From NCBI GenBank assembly GCA_041741535.1, contig JBGSJV010000146.1, forward strand, positions 1 to 64,000: a DNA stretch of 64,000 nucleotides. The letters are read 5' to 3'. The first letter of the stretch is position 1; every line of letters starts with the position of its first letter. Both the position numbers and the translations under genes were made by a program. Origin of the DNA: M30B19 sp041741535. Its GTDB lineage: Bacteria; Planctomycetota; Planctomycetia; Pirellulales; Pirellulaceae. The notes below the pieces were generated by a model. That model did not search any database. It was not told the origin of the DNA and saw only the letters and a program-made list of their open reading frames with translations. This document shows, piece after piece, positions 28,031-37,254 of the stretch.

Positions 28031-28993
28031 ATGGAAGGGCTACCAACACCCCACAACAACTTGTTTCACTTGACCATGACGCATTTGCCCAATGCGCGAA
28101 GTCTGATCGAAACCAACTTTCCACCCGAAGTACTTCACACGATCGATCTCGATTCTCTTCAATTCGAAAAACGCGATTTTGTGGACGCCAAGCTCAGAGA
28201 AAAGCAATCGGATTTACTTCTGTCAGCGCGGCTTGTCGAGACGGACGGTTCCGGCGACAATGGTGCTCGGTCTGTGTTCGTGTACTTCCTGTTCGAGCAC
28301 AAAAGCAAGCCTGAGCCCCTGACCGTCTTGCAATTGTTGTCCTATATCGTGAGATTTTGGGAGACGCAAGCTCGCAATGGCCAGCCGCTTTCTCCCATTC
28401 TGCCGTTGGTGGTCTATCACGGCGAGACCGAATGGACGCTGGCTCGTCGTATCGAGGAATTGGATCAATGTCCCGCGGTCATGTCCGATTTTCAGGTCCG
28501 TTTCCGCTTCCCGTTGCTGGATCTGACGCGGATGTCCGACGAAGAAATCCAGGGCGTTCCAATTTTACAAAGTGTCCTGCACTTGCTAAAATATGGCCGA
28601 GGGGAGCAGTTACCCAAGCGGTATGCCGGCATCTTGCGATTCTTGATCGGGTCGATGAGCCAACAGGAATTAGAGTCCTGGCTCGAAGCTTTCCGAATTT
28701 ACGTCATTGGTGTGAATCAGCATATGAGCATTGAAGACATGGACCGAATCGTGCAAAGCGTTTTCCCAACACAAATCGAACCAGGGTCGATCGCGGATCG
28801 CTTGCTCAAACAAGGCCGAGACCAAGGCCGAGAAGAAGGCCGAGAAGAAGGGGTTGTGATCGGTAAAATCCAAACCTTGCAGGAACTGGTTGGAGACCGT
28901 GTGTCGACCCGCGAGGAATTGCTGGTTTGTAACCTTTCGCAGTTGGAGCAAACCCTGCTTGGACTCCAACGCCGACTCCGCCAGCGACAGTAA
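28031..28993 (+). CDS. Rpn / Transposase_31 family nuclease-like protein (copy 1)
   Basis: 320 residues from an ATG with GGAG upstream. The order LPTPHNNLFHLTM, LREKQSDLLLSARL, VFVYFLFEHKSKPEPLTVLQ, LPLVVYHGETEW is that of the Rpn/YhgA group of PD-(D/E)xK nucleases. The core D (KQSDLL) and E-x-K (EHKSK) are in place, so it may be active. Family members in E. coli raise recA-independent recombination. The C-terminus has a short GREE repeat tract followed by a leucine-rich helix. It faces a paralogue at 29510-30508 tail to tail. Confidence 0.88.
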   Translation: MEGLPTPHNNLFHLTMTHLPNARSLIETNFPPEVLHTIDLDSLQFEKRDFVDAKLREKQSDLLLSARLVETDGSGDNGARSVFVYFLFEHKSKPEPLTVLQLLSYIVRFWETQARNGQPLSPILPLVVYHGETEWTLARRIEELDQCPAVMSDFQVRFRFPLLDLTRMSDEEIQGVPILQSVLHLLKYGRGEQLPKRYAGILRFLIGSMSQQELESWLEAFRIYVIGVNQHMSIEDMDRIVQSVFPTQIEPGSIADRLLKQGRDQGREEGREEGVVIGKIQTLQELVGDRVSTREELLVCNLSQLEQTLLGLQRRLRQRQ

Positions 28994-29509
28994 CTTGCTG
29001 CCAATGTGTTACTTGCCGTGGTGCCTGTTTCTGTACTGGTTTTGTAATGTTGGGGATGGTTCGCCCTCTACGGACGCTCTCCCGCCAGATCGACTGTTGC
29101 CCGAAGAGACGATTCTTTTGATCGAGTCCGATTCGGTGGCGCGGGTTTTTCAGGTAGTTTCAAGTACAGCAGAACATGCGGAAGTTTCGGGTCGAGACCG
29201 AGCGACAGTCCGGCTTTGCTATCCGCAGTCATTACCGCCCCATCCAACATCTGACGTTTATCGCAGGTTTTTAGGTGACCGTCGGGAGTAAGAAGTATAA
29301 GGTCAAAAAAACTTCGACCGAGATTGCACCGCAAGAGAATGGGAAGACGCAGAGAAATAACTTCTGTTCAAAAGTGTTGAATGACAGGTTGTTCGCCTAC
29401 GGATGGCAATGCCGATCTGCGGATGAAGACGGACGCGAAAAAAACGGTTGGATTTCGAAACTAGATGTGGAGGTCTAGTGCGGAGACAGATGAAGGTGCT
29501 CCAAAAAGT
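28994..29509. repeat. Gap between the Rpn copies with a third foldback-repeat unit (29207-29430)
   Basis: Bases 29207-29233 (GGCTTTGCTATCCGCAGTCA) and 29390-29427 (TTCGCCTACGGATGGCAATG...) match the two arms of the units at 4611-5287, in the same order. The spacer (ACCGAGATTGCACCG... then ACGCAGAGAAATAACT) also aligns with theirs. Short open frames across this gap show no protein features. Confidence 0.7.
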
Positions 29510-30508
29510 CTATTGTCGTCGGCGAAGTCGATCTTGGAGGCCGAACAGCATTTGTTCCAGTCGCGGAATGTCGAGTTCCAACAACTTCTCGATCGGTGAG
29601 ACTTGGTCGCCGATTAACTCTTGCAACGTCTGGACTTTGCCAATGATTAGTCCTTTCTCAACACCCTCTTCCCGTCCCTCTTCCCGTCCTTCTTCGCGTC
29701 CTTCTTCGCGTCCTTTTTCCTCGCCTTGCTTGATCAAGCGATCCGCAATCGATCCACTTTCGATTTGGGTAGGGAACACACTTTGCACGATGCGATCCAT
29801 CTCTTCTAGACTCATAAACCGGTTGACCCCCATGACATAAACCCCAAAAGCTTCCAACCATGTCCGCACGTTCTGTTCGGACCGCACGCTCGCTAATATT
29901 CGCAGGATTTCTGCGTAATGGTGCGACAACTCCGGACCTCGTCCATATTTTAACAAGTGCAGGACACATTGTAAAATTGGAACGCCCCGGATTTCCTCAT
30001 CCGGCAGTCGTCCTAGATCCAACAACGGGAAGCGAAACCTCACCTGATAATCGGCCAATGCCGTAGGACACGGAACCAAATCCTCGATGTGCCGAGCCAC
30101 CGTCCAAGGTGACGCTCCGTGATAGACCACCAATGGCAAGATCGGGTGCAAGCGATCGCCATCGCGGGCGCATTTTTCCCAAAATCGAACGATATAAGAC
30201 AGTAATTGCAACACCGTCAACTGGTCCGGTTCGCTTTTGTGTTCGAACAGAACGTACACGTATACCGATGCCGCCATATCAGTGGGCGAGCCTTCGAGTT
30301 CGCGCAATCGGGCGGACAGCAATAAATCAGATTGCTTTTCACGCAGTTTCGTATCGACGAAGTCACACTGCTCGATTTGCAGCGAATCCAAATCAATCGC
30401 CTGCAGCACTTCTGGTGAAAAGTTGGTTTCAATCAGACTCCGCGCGTTGGGCAAATAAGACATGGTCAATTGAAACAAGTTGTTGTGTGGTGTTGGTAGC
30501 CTTTCCAT
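29510..30508 (-). CDS. Rpn / Transposase_31 family nuclease-like protein (copy 2, inverted)
   Basis: 332 residues from the ATG at 30508 (GGAGAAAG upstream); the open frame extends to 30580 without homology. It is a close paralogue of the 28031-28993 protein along its whole length (LPTPHNNLFQLTM, LREKQSDLLLSARL, VYVYVLFEHKSEPDQLTVLQ, LPLVVYHGASPW). The catalytic D is kept, but the E-x-K has changed to EHKSE, keeping the central Lys. Near the C-terminus GREE is repeated four times, encoded by a 12-base tandem repeat at about 29666-29715, more copies than in copy 1. The pair probably arose by inverted duplication. Confidence 0.87.
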   Translation of the reverse strand: MERLPTPHNNLFQLTMSYLPNARSLIETNFSPEVLQAIDLDSLQIEQCDFVDTKLREKQSDLLLSARLRELEGSPTDMAASVYVYVLFEHKSEPDQLTVLQLLSYIVRFWEKCARDGDRLHPILPLVVYHGASPWTVARHIEDLVPCPTALADYQVRFRFPLLDLGRLPDEEIRGVPILQCVLHLLKYGRGPELSHHYAEILRILASVRSEQNVRTWLEAFGVYVMGVNRFMSLEEMDRIVQSVFPTQIESGSIADRLIKQGEEKGREEGREEGREEGREEGVEKGLIIGKVQTLQELIGDQVSPIEKLLELDIPRLEQMLFGLQDRLRRRQ

Positions 30509-30744
30509 TCTCGCTTTCTCCGAACAGTAAACATCAAGCCAAATCGCCGAGGAATCATCCCAACGTCGCAACGGCGACACAACACCCCAGCAAACGAACC
30601 GCTAGCGGCAAATGTCGCGAGCCCGTGAATCACGAACGGAGTGTGCAACTCTGAGCAAACTTGCACTCCAACGTGATTCCGACTAGGCTTTCGGCATTGG
30701 GCGTGGATTGATGATGGCTTCGCAGGATCACTGGATCGACAGAC

Positions 30745-33534
30745 ATGACACCAATTTGGCGAATTTTGTGGTACGCTGGGTTCGCGAGTCTCCTCGTAGT
30801 TTTCGCCGACTCGCCGTGTGGCCACGCTCAAGAACTTGACGAAGCAACGGAAGCGTCGCCCGACTATCTACGAGATATCGAGCCAATACTGACCGAACAT
30901 TGTCTTGCCTGTCATGGACCGGATCGAGGCACCAGTGGCTTGCGTGTGGATCGCTGGAAGAGCTTGCTTGAAGGTGGCGAATACGGCGTACCGGCGATTG
31001 TGCCTGGAAAACCCGAGACTAGCTTTCTCTTGCAAGTTGTCGACGGCACCAGCGACGAGCTGACGATGCCACCCGAAGGCAACGAACCACTGAGCGACGA
31101 ACAGGTCACGCTCCTTCGTCAATGGATCGCCGCCGGAGCCGTTGTCCCGGAAGACTTTCAGCGCGACGACGAAGATCCCAAACAATGGTGGTCGCTGCGT
31201 CCGCTTCAGTCTCCCGCAGTGCCGACCGCTGCCGCGGCAATTGACCACTTGATCGAAGCCAAACTACATGACCAGGGACTTGCGTTTTCGGCTCCCGCGG
31301 ACCGCGTCGCCTTGATTCGACGTTTGTACTTTGTGATGCTGGGTCTGCCTCCTTCGCCCGCGGAAGTTGAAGAGTTTGTTCGCGACCCGGACCCAAACGC
31401 TTGGGAACGATTGGTCGATCGCGTCTTGGCTAGTCCCCACTACGGAGAACGCTGGGCGCGGCACTGGTTGGACGTGGTTCGTTTTGGAGAAACGGATGGC
31501 TATGAAACCAACCGCGAACGCCCGAACGCCTGGCGTTATCGCGATTGGGTGATCGAAGCGTTCAATAGGGACATGCCGTACCACGACTTCGTGCGTTATC
31601 AGATTGCGGGTGATGTTTTGGGCCAACCGATTGGAACGAGCTTCTTGGTTGGCGGGCCGCACGATATCGTCAAGAGTCCCGATCCATTGTTGACCTTGAC
31701 CCAGCGGCAAGATGAGTTGACAGACATGGTCGCGACCGTCGGCAGTGCCTTCTTAGGGTTGACCATCGGTTGTGCTCGTTGTCACAACCACAAGTTTGAT
31801 CCGATTTCGCAAACCGATTTTTATGCGATGCAGGCGATCTTTGCGGGAGTCTATCACGGTGAAAGTCCGCTCCCGCTGCAGTTCTCCGAATCGGCAGCGG
31901 AACAACTGGCGATCGACGCCGATTTCAGGCGATGGCAGCACGACTTATGGACTCACTGCCGAACTCAGCCTGCGAACACGATCGTGTGGCCACCTGTCGA
32001 CGCCGCCTTTAATATCGAATTGTTCGAACCGCAAGTGGCGAAGCTACTACGCTTCACGATCCACGCCACAAACGCCAGCGAACCATGCCTAGATGAACTC
32101 GAGATATTTGCTGGGGAACAACAAGTTGGATTAGCGGCTCAAGGAGCCCGAGTGTCTAGTTCCGGCACTTACCCGAACAATCCCAAGCATCGCTTGGAAC
32201 ATCTCAACGACGGGCGTTACGGAAATGACTTCAGTTGGATCAGCGATACGTCGGGAACCGGCTGGGTACAAATCGAGTGGAATGATCCAGTTGCGGTCGA
32301 CCGAGTTCAATGGGCTCGCGATCGCAAATCGGAATTTGCCGACCGTCTCGCGACGAATTACACGATCGAGTTGTCTTCGGACGAAGTGACATGGACGACC
32401 GTGGCAAGTTCGCAGCGCCGCTTGCCGATGGGCAGTCGCGAATCCAACGTGTACGATCAAATCTTGGTCGCTGCGGCAACGGATTATAGTGAGGGTACCT
32501 TCGGCCAGAGATTAAGTGCCATTCGCCAACGCTACCAGTTACTGGCGGGACCGTCCAAGGCGTTTTGTGGAACCTTTGCTCAACCGGGGACCACTCACAA
32601 GTTGTTTCGCGGTGATCCGCTGTCCCCGCGCGAAGAAGTTGGTCCCGAAACCTTGGAGATCTTGGGACGATTGAACCTGCCGCCGAATGCTTCTGATCAA
32701 GATCGACGTTTGGCGTTGGCCAATGCTTTGGTTCAAGAAGACAACCCGTTGCTGGCGCGTGTGATTGTTAATCGTTTGTGGCAGTATCATTTTGGGGTGG
32801 GCATCGTCGAGACAGCGAGCGACTTTGGTCGGAACGCGGCTTTGCCATCTCATCCCGAGCTATTGGACTGGTTGGCCCTGCGACTTCGCGAACACGATGG
32901 ATCATTGAAGCAACTGCACCGAGAAATCTTGCTTTCGCGGACTTGGCAGCAAAGCAGTTTGCCTAATGAGACGGGGCTACAAAAGGATGCGGGCGGACGA
33001 TTGCTTTGGCGTTATCCGCCGCGTCGTTTGGAAGCCGAGATTATTCGAGATCAGATTTTGGCTGTCAGTGGCTCGCTGCAACTCAGCGGTGGTGGGCCCG
33101 GTTTTAGTGCGTTTGTCGTGGACATGGAGAACGTGCGACACTACCATCCGTTGGAGTCCTACGGTCCAGAACATTTTCGCCGGATGATCTATCAGACCAA
33201 GGTTCGCCAAGAGCAAGATGCGGTGTTTGGGGCCTTCGATTGCCCGGACGGAACCCAAATTGCACCGCAGCGCAGTCGTTCGACGACGCCGTTGCAGGCC
33301 TTGAATCTGTTCAACAGTGGATTTGTGCAGCAACAAGCCGAGACGATGGCGCGACGATTGGAGCAGTGGAGTCCCGACGCCGAAAGGCAGATTCACTATG
33401 CGTTTGAATTGGTGTATTCTCGCGTGCCGGAAGCGGACGAGTTGGCGGAACTCCAACCGTTCGTGACGGATCAGGGGCTACCGGCCATGTGCCGGGTACT
33501 TCTGAACTCGAATGAGTTCCTGTTTATTCATTGA
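30745..33534 (+). CDS. PSCyt1/DUF1549/DUF1553 c-type cytochrome protein with a discoidin-like domain
   Basis: 929 residues with a signal peptide. The N-terminal cytochrome domain carries one haem motif CLACH (about residues 52-56). DUF1549 follows (RRLYFVMLGLPPSPAEVEEF, HYGERWARHWLDVVRFGETD). In the middle, about residues 420-560, is an F5/8 type C (discoidin)-like carbohydrate-binding segment (TSGTGWVQIEWNDPVAVDRV). DUF1553 closes the protein (LARVIVNRLWQYHFGVGIVE, QRSRSTTPLQALNLFNSGFV). These proteins are abundant in planctomycetes, usually beside a DUF1501 gene, and are suspected to act in polysaccharide breakdown. Here the next gene is cstA instead. Confidence 0.9.
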   Translation: MTPIWRILWYAGFASLLVVFADSPCGHAQELDEATEASPDYLRDIEPILTEHCLACHGPDRGTSGLRVDRWKSLLEGGEYGVPAIVPGKPETSFLLQVVDGTSDELTMPPEGNEPLSDEQVTLLRQWIAAGAVVPEDFQRDDEDPKQWWSLRPLQSPAVPTAAAAIDHLIEAKLHDQGLAFSAPADRVALIRRLYFVMLGLPPSPAEVEEFVRDPDPNAWERLVDRVLASPHYGERWARHWLDVVRFGETDGYETNRERPNAWRYRDWVIEAFNRDMPYHDFVRYQIAGDVLGQPIGTSFLVGGPHDIVKSPDPLLTLTQRQDELTDMVATVGSAFLGLTIGCARCHNHKFDPISQTDFYAMQAIFAGVYHGESPLPLQFSESAAEQLAIDADFRRWQHDLWTHCRTQPANTIVWPPVDAAFNIELFEPQVAKLLRFTIHATNASEPCLDELEIFAGEQQVGLAAQGARVSSSGTYPNNPKHRLEHLNDGRYGNDFSWISDTSGTGWVQIEWNDPVAVDRVQWARDRKSEFADRLATNYTIELSSDEVTWTTVASSQRRLPMGSRESNVYDQILVAAATDYSEGTFGQRLSAIRQRYQLLAGPSKAFCGTFAQPGTTHKLFRGDPLSPREEVGPETLEILGRLNLPPNASDQDRRLALANALVQEDNPLLARVIVNRLWQYHFGVGIVETASDFGRNAALPSHPELLDWLALRLREHDGSLKQLHREILLSRTWQQSSLPNETGLQKDAGGRLLWRYPPRRLEAEIIRDQILAVSGSLQLSGGGPGFSAFVVDMENVRHYHPLESYGPEHFRRMIYQTKVRQEQDAVFGAFDCPDGTQIAPQRSRSTTPLQALNLFNSGFVQQQAETMARRLEQWSPDAERQIHYAFELVYSRVPEADELAELQPFVTDQGLPAMCRVLLNSNEFLFIH

Positions 33535-33605
33535 CCTGTCGACCGACGTGTAGGACGTTGGTCGTGGGCGGGTTTGGGTCCTCCAAGTAGAAATTGTGTC
33601 GCGCG

Positions 33606-35534
33606 ATGAGCACTTTGATTGTTGTTTTGGTCACGGTCGTGGCGTTGGTAAGCGCGTATCGAATCTACGGTTCTTATCTGGCGGAAAAGATCTTTCAGTT
33701 GAATGACGGTCGTTTGGTTCCGTCACGAGAAATGGAGGATCAAATCGACTTTGTGCCCACTCGGAAGAGTGTCGTGTTTGGGCACCACTTTACCAGCATT
33801 GCGGGAACAGGGCCCATTGTCGGCCCCGCATTGGCGGTGTTTTGGGGCTGGCTACCGGCATTGTTATGGGTTTTATTGGGTGGCATTTTTGTGGGCGCGG
33901 TACATGACTTCGGATCGCTTGTGGTATCGCTGCGGAATCGCGGCGAGACGATTGGCCAAGTAGCTGGCCGGTTGATCAGCAAACGCACACGGTTATTGTT
34001 CTTGTTGATTTTGTTCTTTGCACTGACGGTTGTGCTGGGTATTTTTGGCTTGGTCGTGGCCCAAGTCTTCCAGCTTTATCCTTCCAGTGTGTTGGGGACC
34101 TGGATCTCCTTGCCATTGGCCGTGTTGTTCGGTTGGTTGGCCAGAAAGGGCAAGTCGGCGTCGTCCTCCATGTTGTTGGTGATGATGTTAGTGATCTATG
34201 GTTCGGTTTGGTTAGGAGCCTACCATATGCCGATTCGGTTGGAGCCCGACAAGTGGTGGGCGACGCTGGGCGGAGAGAGCCTCCCCAGTTGGGCGAACTC
34301 GGTGGTGCTATGGACCATTATTCTGTTGGTGTATTGCTATTTCGCCAGCGTGATGCCGGTCAGTCTGCTACTGCAACCGCGAGACTATTTGAATAGTTGG
34401 CAACTGATCATCGCACTGTGCGTGTTGGTTGCTGCGATTTGTTATGCGGGGGCAACCAATCAAGCGGACTTGGTCGCCAGTGCCCCGGCGATGGTCGCCG
34501 CCAACGAGATGCCCGCGGGGGCACCGCCAATGTTCCCGTTCTTGTTTATCACCATTGCCTGTGGGGCCGTCAGTGGGTTTCATTGCTTGGTTTCGAGTGG
34601 AACGACCAGCAAACAAGTTGCGCAAGAATCGGACTCGCAAGCGATTGGGTTTGGCTCGATGTTGTTGGAGAGCGGATTGGCCGTGACCGTGATCTTGGCG
34701 TGTTGTGCTGGGATCGGGATGGGTTTGTTTCAACGAACGGAAACGACCGACGCCGCTGGGAAGACTCGCTACCAGTTTGTCGCCAAAGAGTCGATCGACC
34801 CAACAAAGATGCCATCACCTGTCGCCGAGCCTGTCGTCGAAGAGGCAGCGAAGTTCGCAATTTGGCGCGAACGTTACGATCCTGCGCGATCTTGGAACGA
34901 CTATCGCATGGCCGAAACGGTTGGAGCGTTTGTGGATGGTGGCGCCAGTTTTCTGACGGTGTTCAAGATTCCGTTGGTGCTGGGGCAAGCTGTATTGGCG
35001 GTGCTGGTGGCCTGTTTTGCGGCCACGACCCTGGATTCTGCAACTCGATTGCAGCGTTACGTGATCCAAGAATTGGGAACGAATCTGAAACTGAAGCCAG
35101 TTGAAAATAAATACGTCGCGACAGGGATTGCCGTGGGGCTGGCGGCGATGATTGCTTTGATGCCCAGCAGTAGCGGCGGGCCGGGAACTGGGGGCACCAT
35201 TCTGTGGCCGTTGTTCGGAGCAACCAACCAACTGTTGGCGGGGTTGGCGTTTCTGGTGATTTTATTTTATCTGTGGCGACGAGGGATTCCGGTGCACTTC
35301 TTGGTCCTACCTTTGGTTCTAATGGCGGTGATGCCGTTGTGGGCTCTGGGCTATCAATTGTTTGGTCCAAATGGTTTCTTGGTTGCGGGTAAAGCGCAAA
35401 ACTGGGTATTGGGGAGTATTGGGGTCGCCACGATCTTTTTACAGCTCTGGATGTTTGCCGAAGCATTGTGGTTGTTGCCGAAGGTTCGTGGTCTGCGTGA
35501 GACGGCTATAGACCCGAAGTCCTCGACCAAGTGA
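33606..35534 (+). CDS. cstA: Carbon starvation protein CstA family transporter
   Basis: 642 residues from the ATG at 33606; a TTG at 33594 is also in frame, and neither has a strong ribosome site. Numerous membrane helices are evident. CstA signatures include VPTRKSVVFGHHFTSIAGTG near the N-terminus, AVFWGWLPALLWVLLGGIFV, and ASFLTVFKIPLVLGQAVLAV near the C-terminus. CstA-type proteins import pyruvate or peptides during nutrient shortage. It lies only 71 bp after the PSCyt/DUF1553 gene, so co-transcription is possible. Confidence 0.93.
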   Translation: MSTLIVVLVTVVALVSAYRIYGSYLAEKIFQLNDGRLVPSREMEDQIDFVPTRKSVVFGHHFTSIAGTGPIVGPALAVFWGWLPALLWVLLGGIFVGAVHDFGSLVVSLRNRGETIGQVAGRLISKRTRLLFLLILFFALTVVLGIFGLVVAQVFQLYPSSVLGTWISLPLAVLFGWLARKGKSASSSMLLVMMLVIYGSVWLGAYHMPIRLEPDKWWATLGGESLPSWANSVVLWTIILLVYCYFASVMPVSLLLQPRDYLNSWQLIIALCVLVAAICYAGATNQADLVASAPAMVAANEMPAGAPPMFPFLFITIACGAVSGFHCLVSSGTTSKQVAQESDSQAIGFGSMLLESGLAVTVILACCAGIGMGLFQRTETTDAAGKTRYQFVAKESIDPTKMPSPVAEPVVEEAAKFAIWRERYDPARSWNDYRMAETVGAFVDGGASFLTVFKIPLVLGQAVLAVLVACFAATTLDSATRLQRYVIQELGTNLKLKPVENKYVATGIAVGLAAMIALMPSSSGGPGTGGTILWPLFGATNQLLAGLAFLVILFYLWRRGIPVHFLVLPLVLMAVMPLWALGYQLFGPNGFLVAGKAQNWVLGSIGVATIFLQLWMFAEALWLLPKVRGLRETAIDPKSSTK

Positions 35535-35660
35535 TTTTCGCGGGCGGGCGAATCGAGTACACTGGGAGCGGATGCCTGTCGTCTCAGGAGATGTTCCCGT
35601 AGTTCACCAACCGCGTCCGGGGTCGTCACTGCCCTCCTACTTTCGAAAGAAACCTGCCGC

Positions 35661-36929
35661 ATGAACCGTCAAAAATCAACGTTGCTTGGAACTTGGTGCC
35701 GGATTAGTTGTGTGGCCGCCATGGTTGGTAGTGGCTGGATGACCGCAGTATCGGCCCAGGACCCACCGTTAACCAACCATCCGCACCCGGATAAATTGGT
35801 TATTTCCAACGACTTCAAGAAGCAGATCCTAACCGAGAAGTTTTTCGCTGAAGGTGCTTCGTTTGCGGACTTCGATGGGGATCAGAAGAACGATATTGTA
35901 TCGGGACCGTATTGGTACAAGGGCCCGCAGTACTCGGAACGGTTCGAGGTCTATGCGGTGGAAGAATTTCCCATCGGTAGTTATTCGCAACATTTCTTGA
36001 CGTACACGTACGACTTCAACGGCGACGGTCATGTGGACATCATGCGTGTCGGATTCCCCGGTGCCGAGACAGCCTGGTATCAGAATCCTGGTCCTGCGGC
36101 GGTACACCAGAAGGAACATTGGAAACAGCACATCATCTTCGATATCACGGACAACGAGAGCCCCGGATTATGGAACCTGGTGGGTGATGAAAAGCCTGAA
36201 TTCATATTCCAGACCGATGGCTACTTTGGCTTTGCAACGCCTGACCCCAACGATCCGTTTGCCAAGTGGACGTTCCATAAAGTTTCGGAGCAAATTGCGG
36301 GCGGTCGATTCTCGCATGGCATTGGAGTTGGCGATGTGGACGGCGACGGTCGGATCGACTTCTTAACGCCGGGCGGTTGGCTGCAACAACCCGAAGATTG
36401 GACAAAAGGCGAGTTGTGGAAGTACCACCAAGTGGCTTTTGCACCAGCAGCTTCACAGATGTACTCGTACGATTTTGATGGCGATGGTCTCAACGACATC
36501 TTGTGTGCCGTCCATGCTCATCAGTGGGGAGTCGTATGGCATCGACAAATTCGAGACACTCAAGGCAAGATCGACTTCGAGTTGAATTGGGTTGTGGGGG
36601 TGACGCCGGACCAGACCGACCATCAGGTTGTCTTCACACAGCCGCACGCGATGGAATTGGTCGACATGGATGGTGACGGCTTGCGGGATGTCGTAACCGG
36701 AAAACGATTTTGGGCGCATAACGGCGCCGACCCAGGAGAAACGGATCCCGCGGTGTTGTACTGGTTCAAAACGGTGCGAGGCAACGGTAAGGTTCGTTTT
36801 GCTCCCCATTTGATCGACACCAACTCGGGGGTAGGTACCCAAGTGACCGTCGGCGACGTCAACGGCGACCAGAAGCCCGACGTTGTGGTCGGAAACAAAA
36901 AGGGTACGTTTTACTTCCAGCAGAATTAG
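35661..36929 (+). CDS. Secreted FG-GAP/VCBS beta-propeller protein
   Basis: 422 residues with a signal peptide ending near VSAQDPP. At least five calcium-loop blades with the D-x-D-G-D or D-x-N-G-D pattern are visible (FADFDGDQKNDIV, YDFNGDGHVDIM, GDVDGDGRIDFLTP, YDFDGDGLNDIL, VDMDGDGLRDVV, GDVNGDQKPDVVV). This is an integrin-alpha-like FG-GAP propeller. Such secreted proteins are numerous in planctomycetes; ligand unknown. It is preceded by 126 bp and followed by 325 bp without genes. Confidence 0.88.
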   Translation: MNRQKSTLLGTWCRISCVAAMVGSGWMTAVSAQDPPLTNHPHPDKLVISNDFKKQILTEKFFAEGASFADFDGDQKNDIVSGPYWYKGPQYSERFEVYAVEEFPIGSYSQHFLTYTYDFNGDGHVDIMRVGFPGAETAWYQNPGPAAVHQKEHWKQHIIFDITDNESPGLWNLVGDEKPEFIFQTDGYFGFATPDPNDPFAKWTFHKVSEQIAGGRFSHGIGVGDVDGDGRIDFLTPGGWLQQPEDWTKGELWKYHQVAFAPAASQMYSYDFDGDGLNDILCAVHAHQWGVVWHRQIRDTQGKIDFELNWVVGVTPDQTDHQVVFTQPHAMELVDMDGDGLRDVVTGKRFWAHNGADPGETDPAVLYWFKTVRGNGKVRFAPHLIDTNSGVGTQVTVGDVNGDQKPDVVVGNKKGTFYFQQN

Positions 36930-37254
36930 CGACCCTTCGTTTCCGCGTGCCTTCCATTCGAACCTAGCGATGTTTGGCAAAACGCGGACACGCGAAGACC
37001 GGATCATCCACAGCTCCTCAGTCGCCCCGTTTCCCAAAACGTGGGCGGTGCTGTGAACTTCCCGTTTGAGGCAGGAACAACCTCGTCGAAAAGTTTTGGC
37101 TGCTTGTTCCAAATTTAGGCCCCTGGTGCCGTTTTCGGCCGGAAGAAATCCGCTAAACTAGGAGGCCCTGTTGGTGGCGATTGCCCGTTTGGCCATGCCT
37201 CAGGTCGGCGGCTTTTCGGGGCGCGACTTCATTTGATTAGATAACGGATATTTT
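36930..37254. other. Intergenic region upstream of the FabH-like gene
   Basis: 325 bp. I see no gene, clear terminator or repeat. It should hold the promoter of the FabH-like/YqgE pair. Confidence 0.4.
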
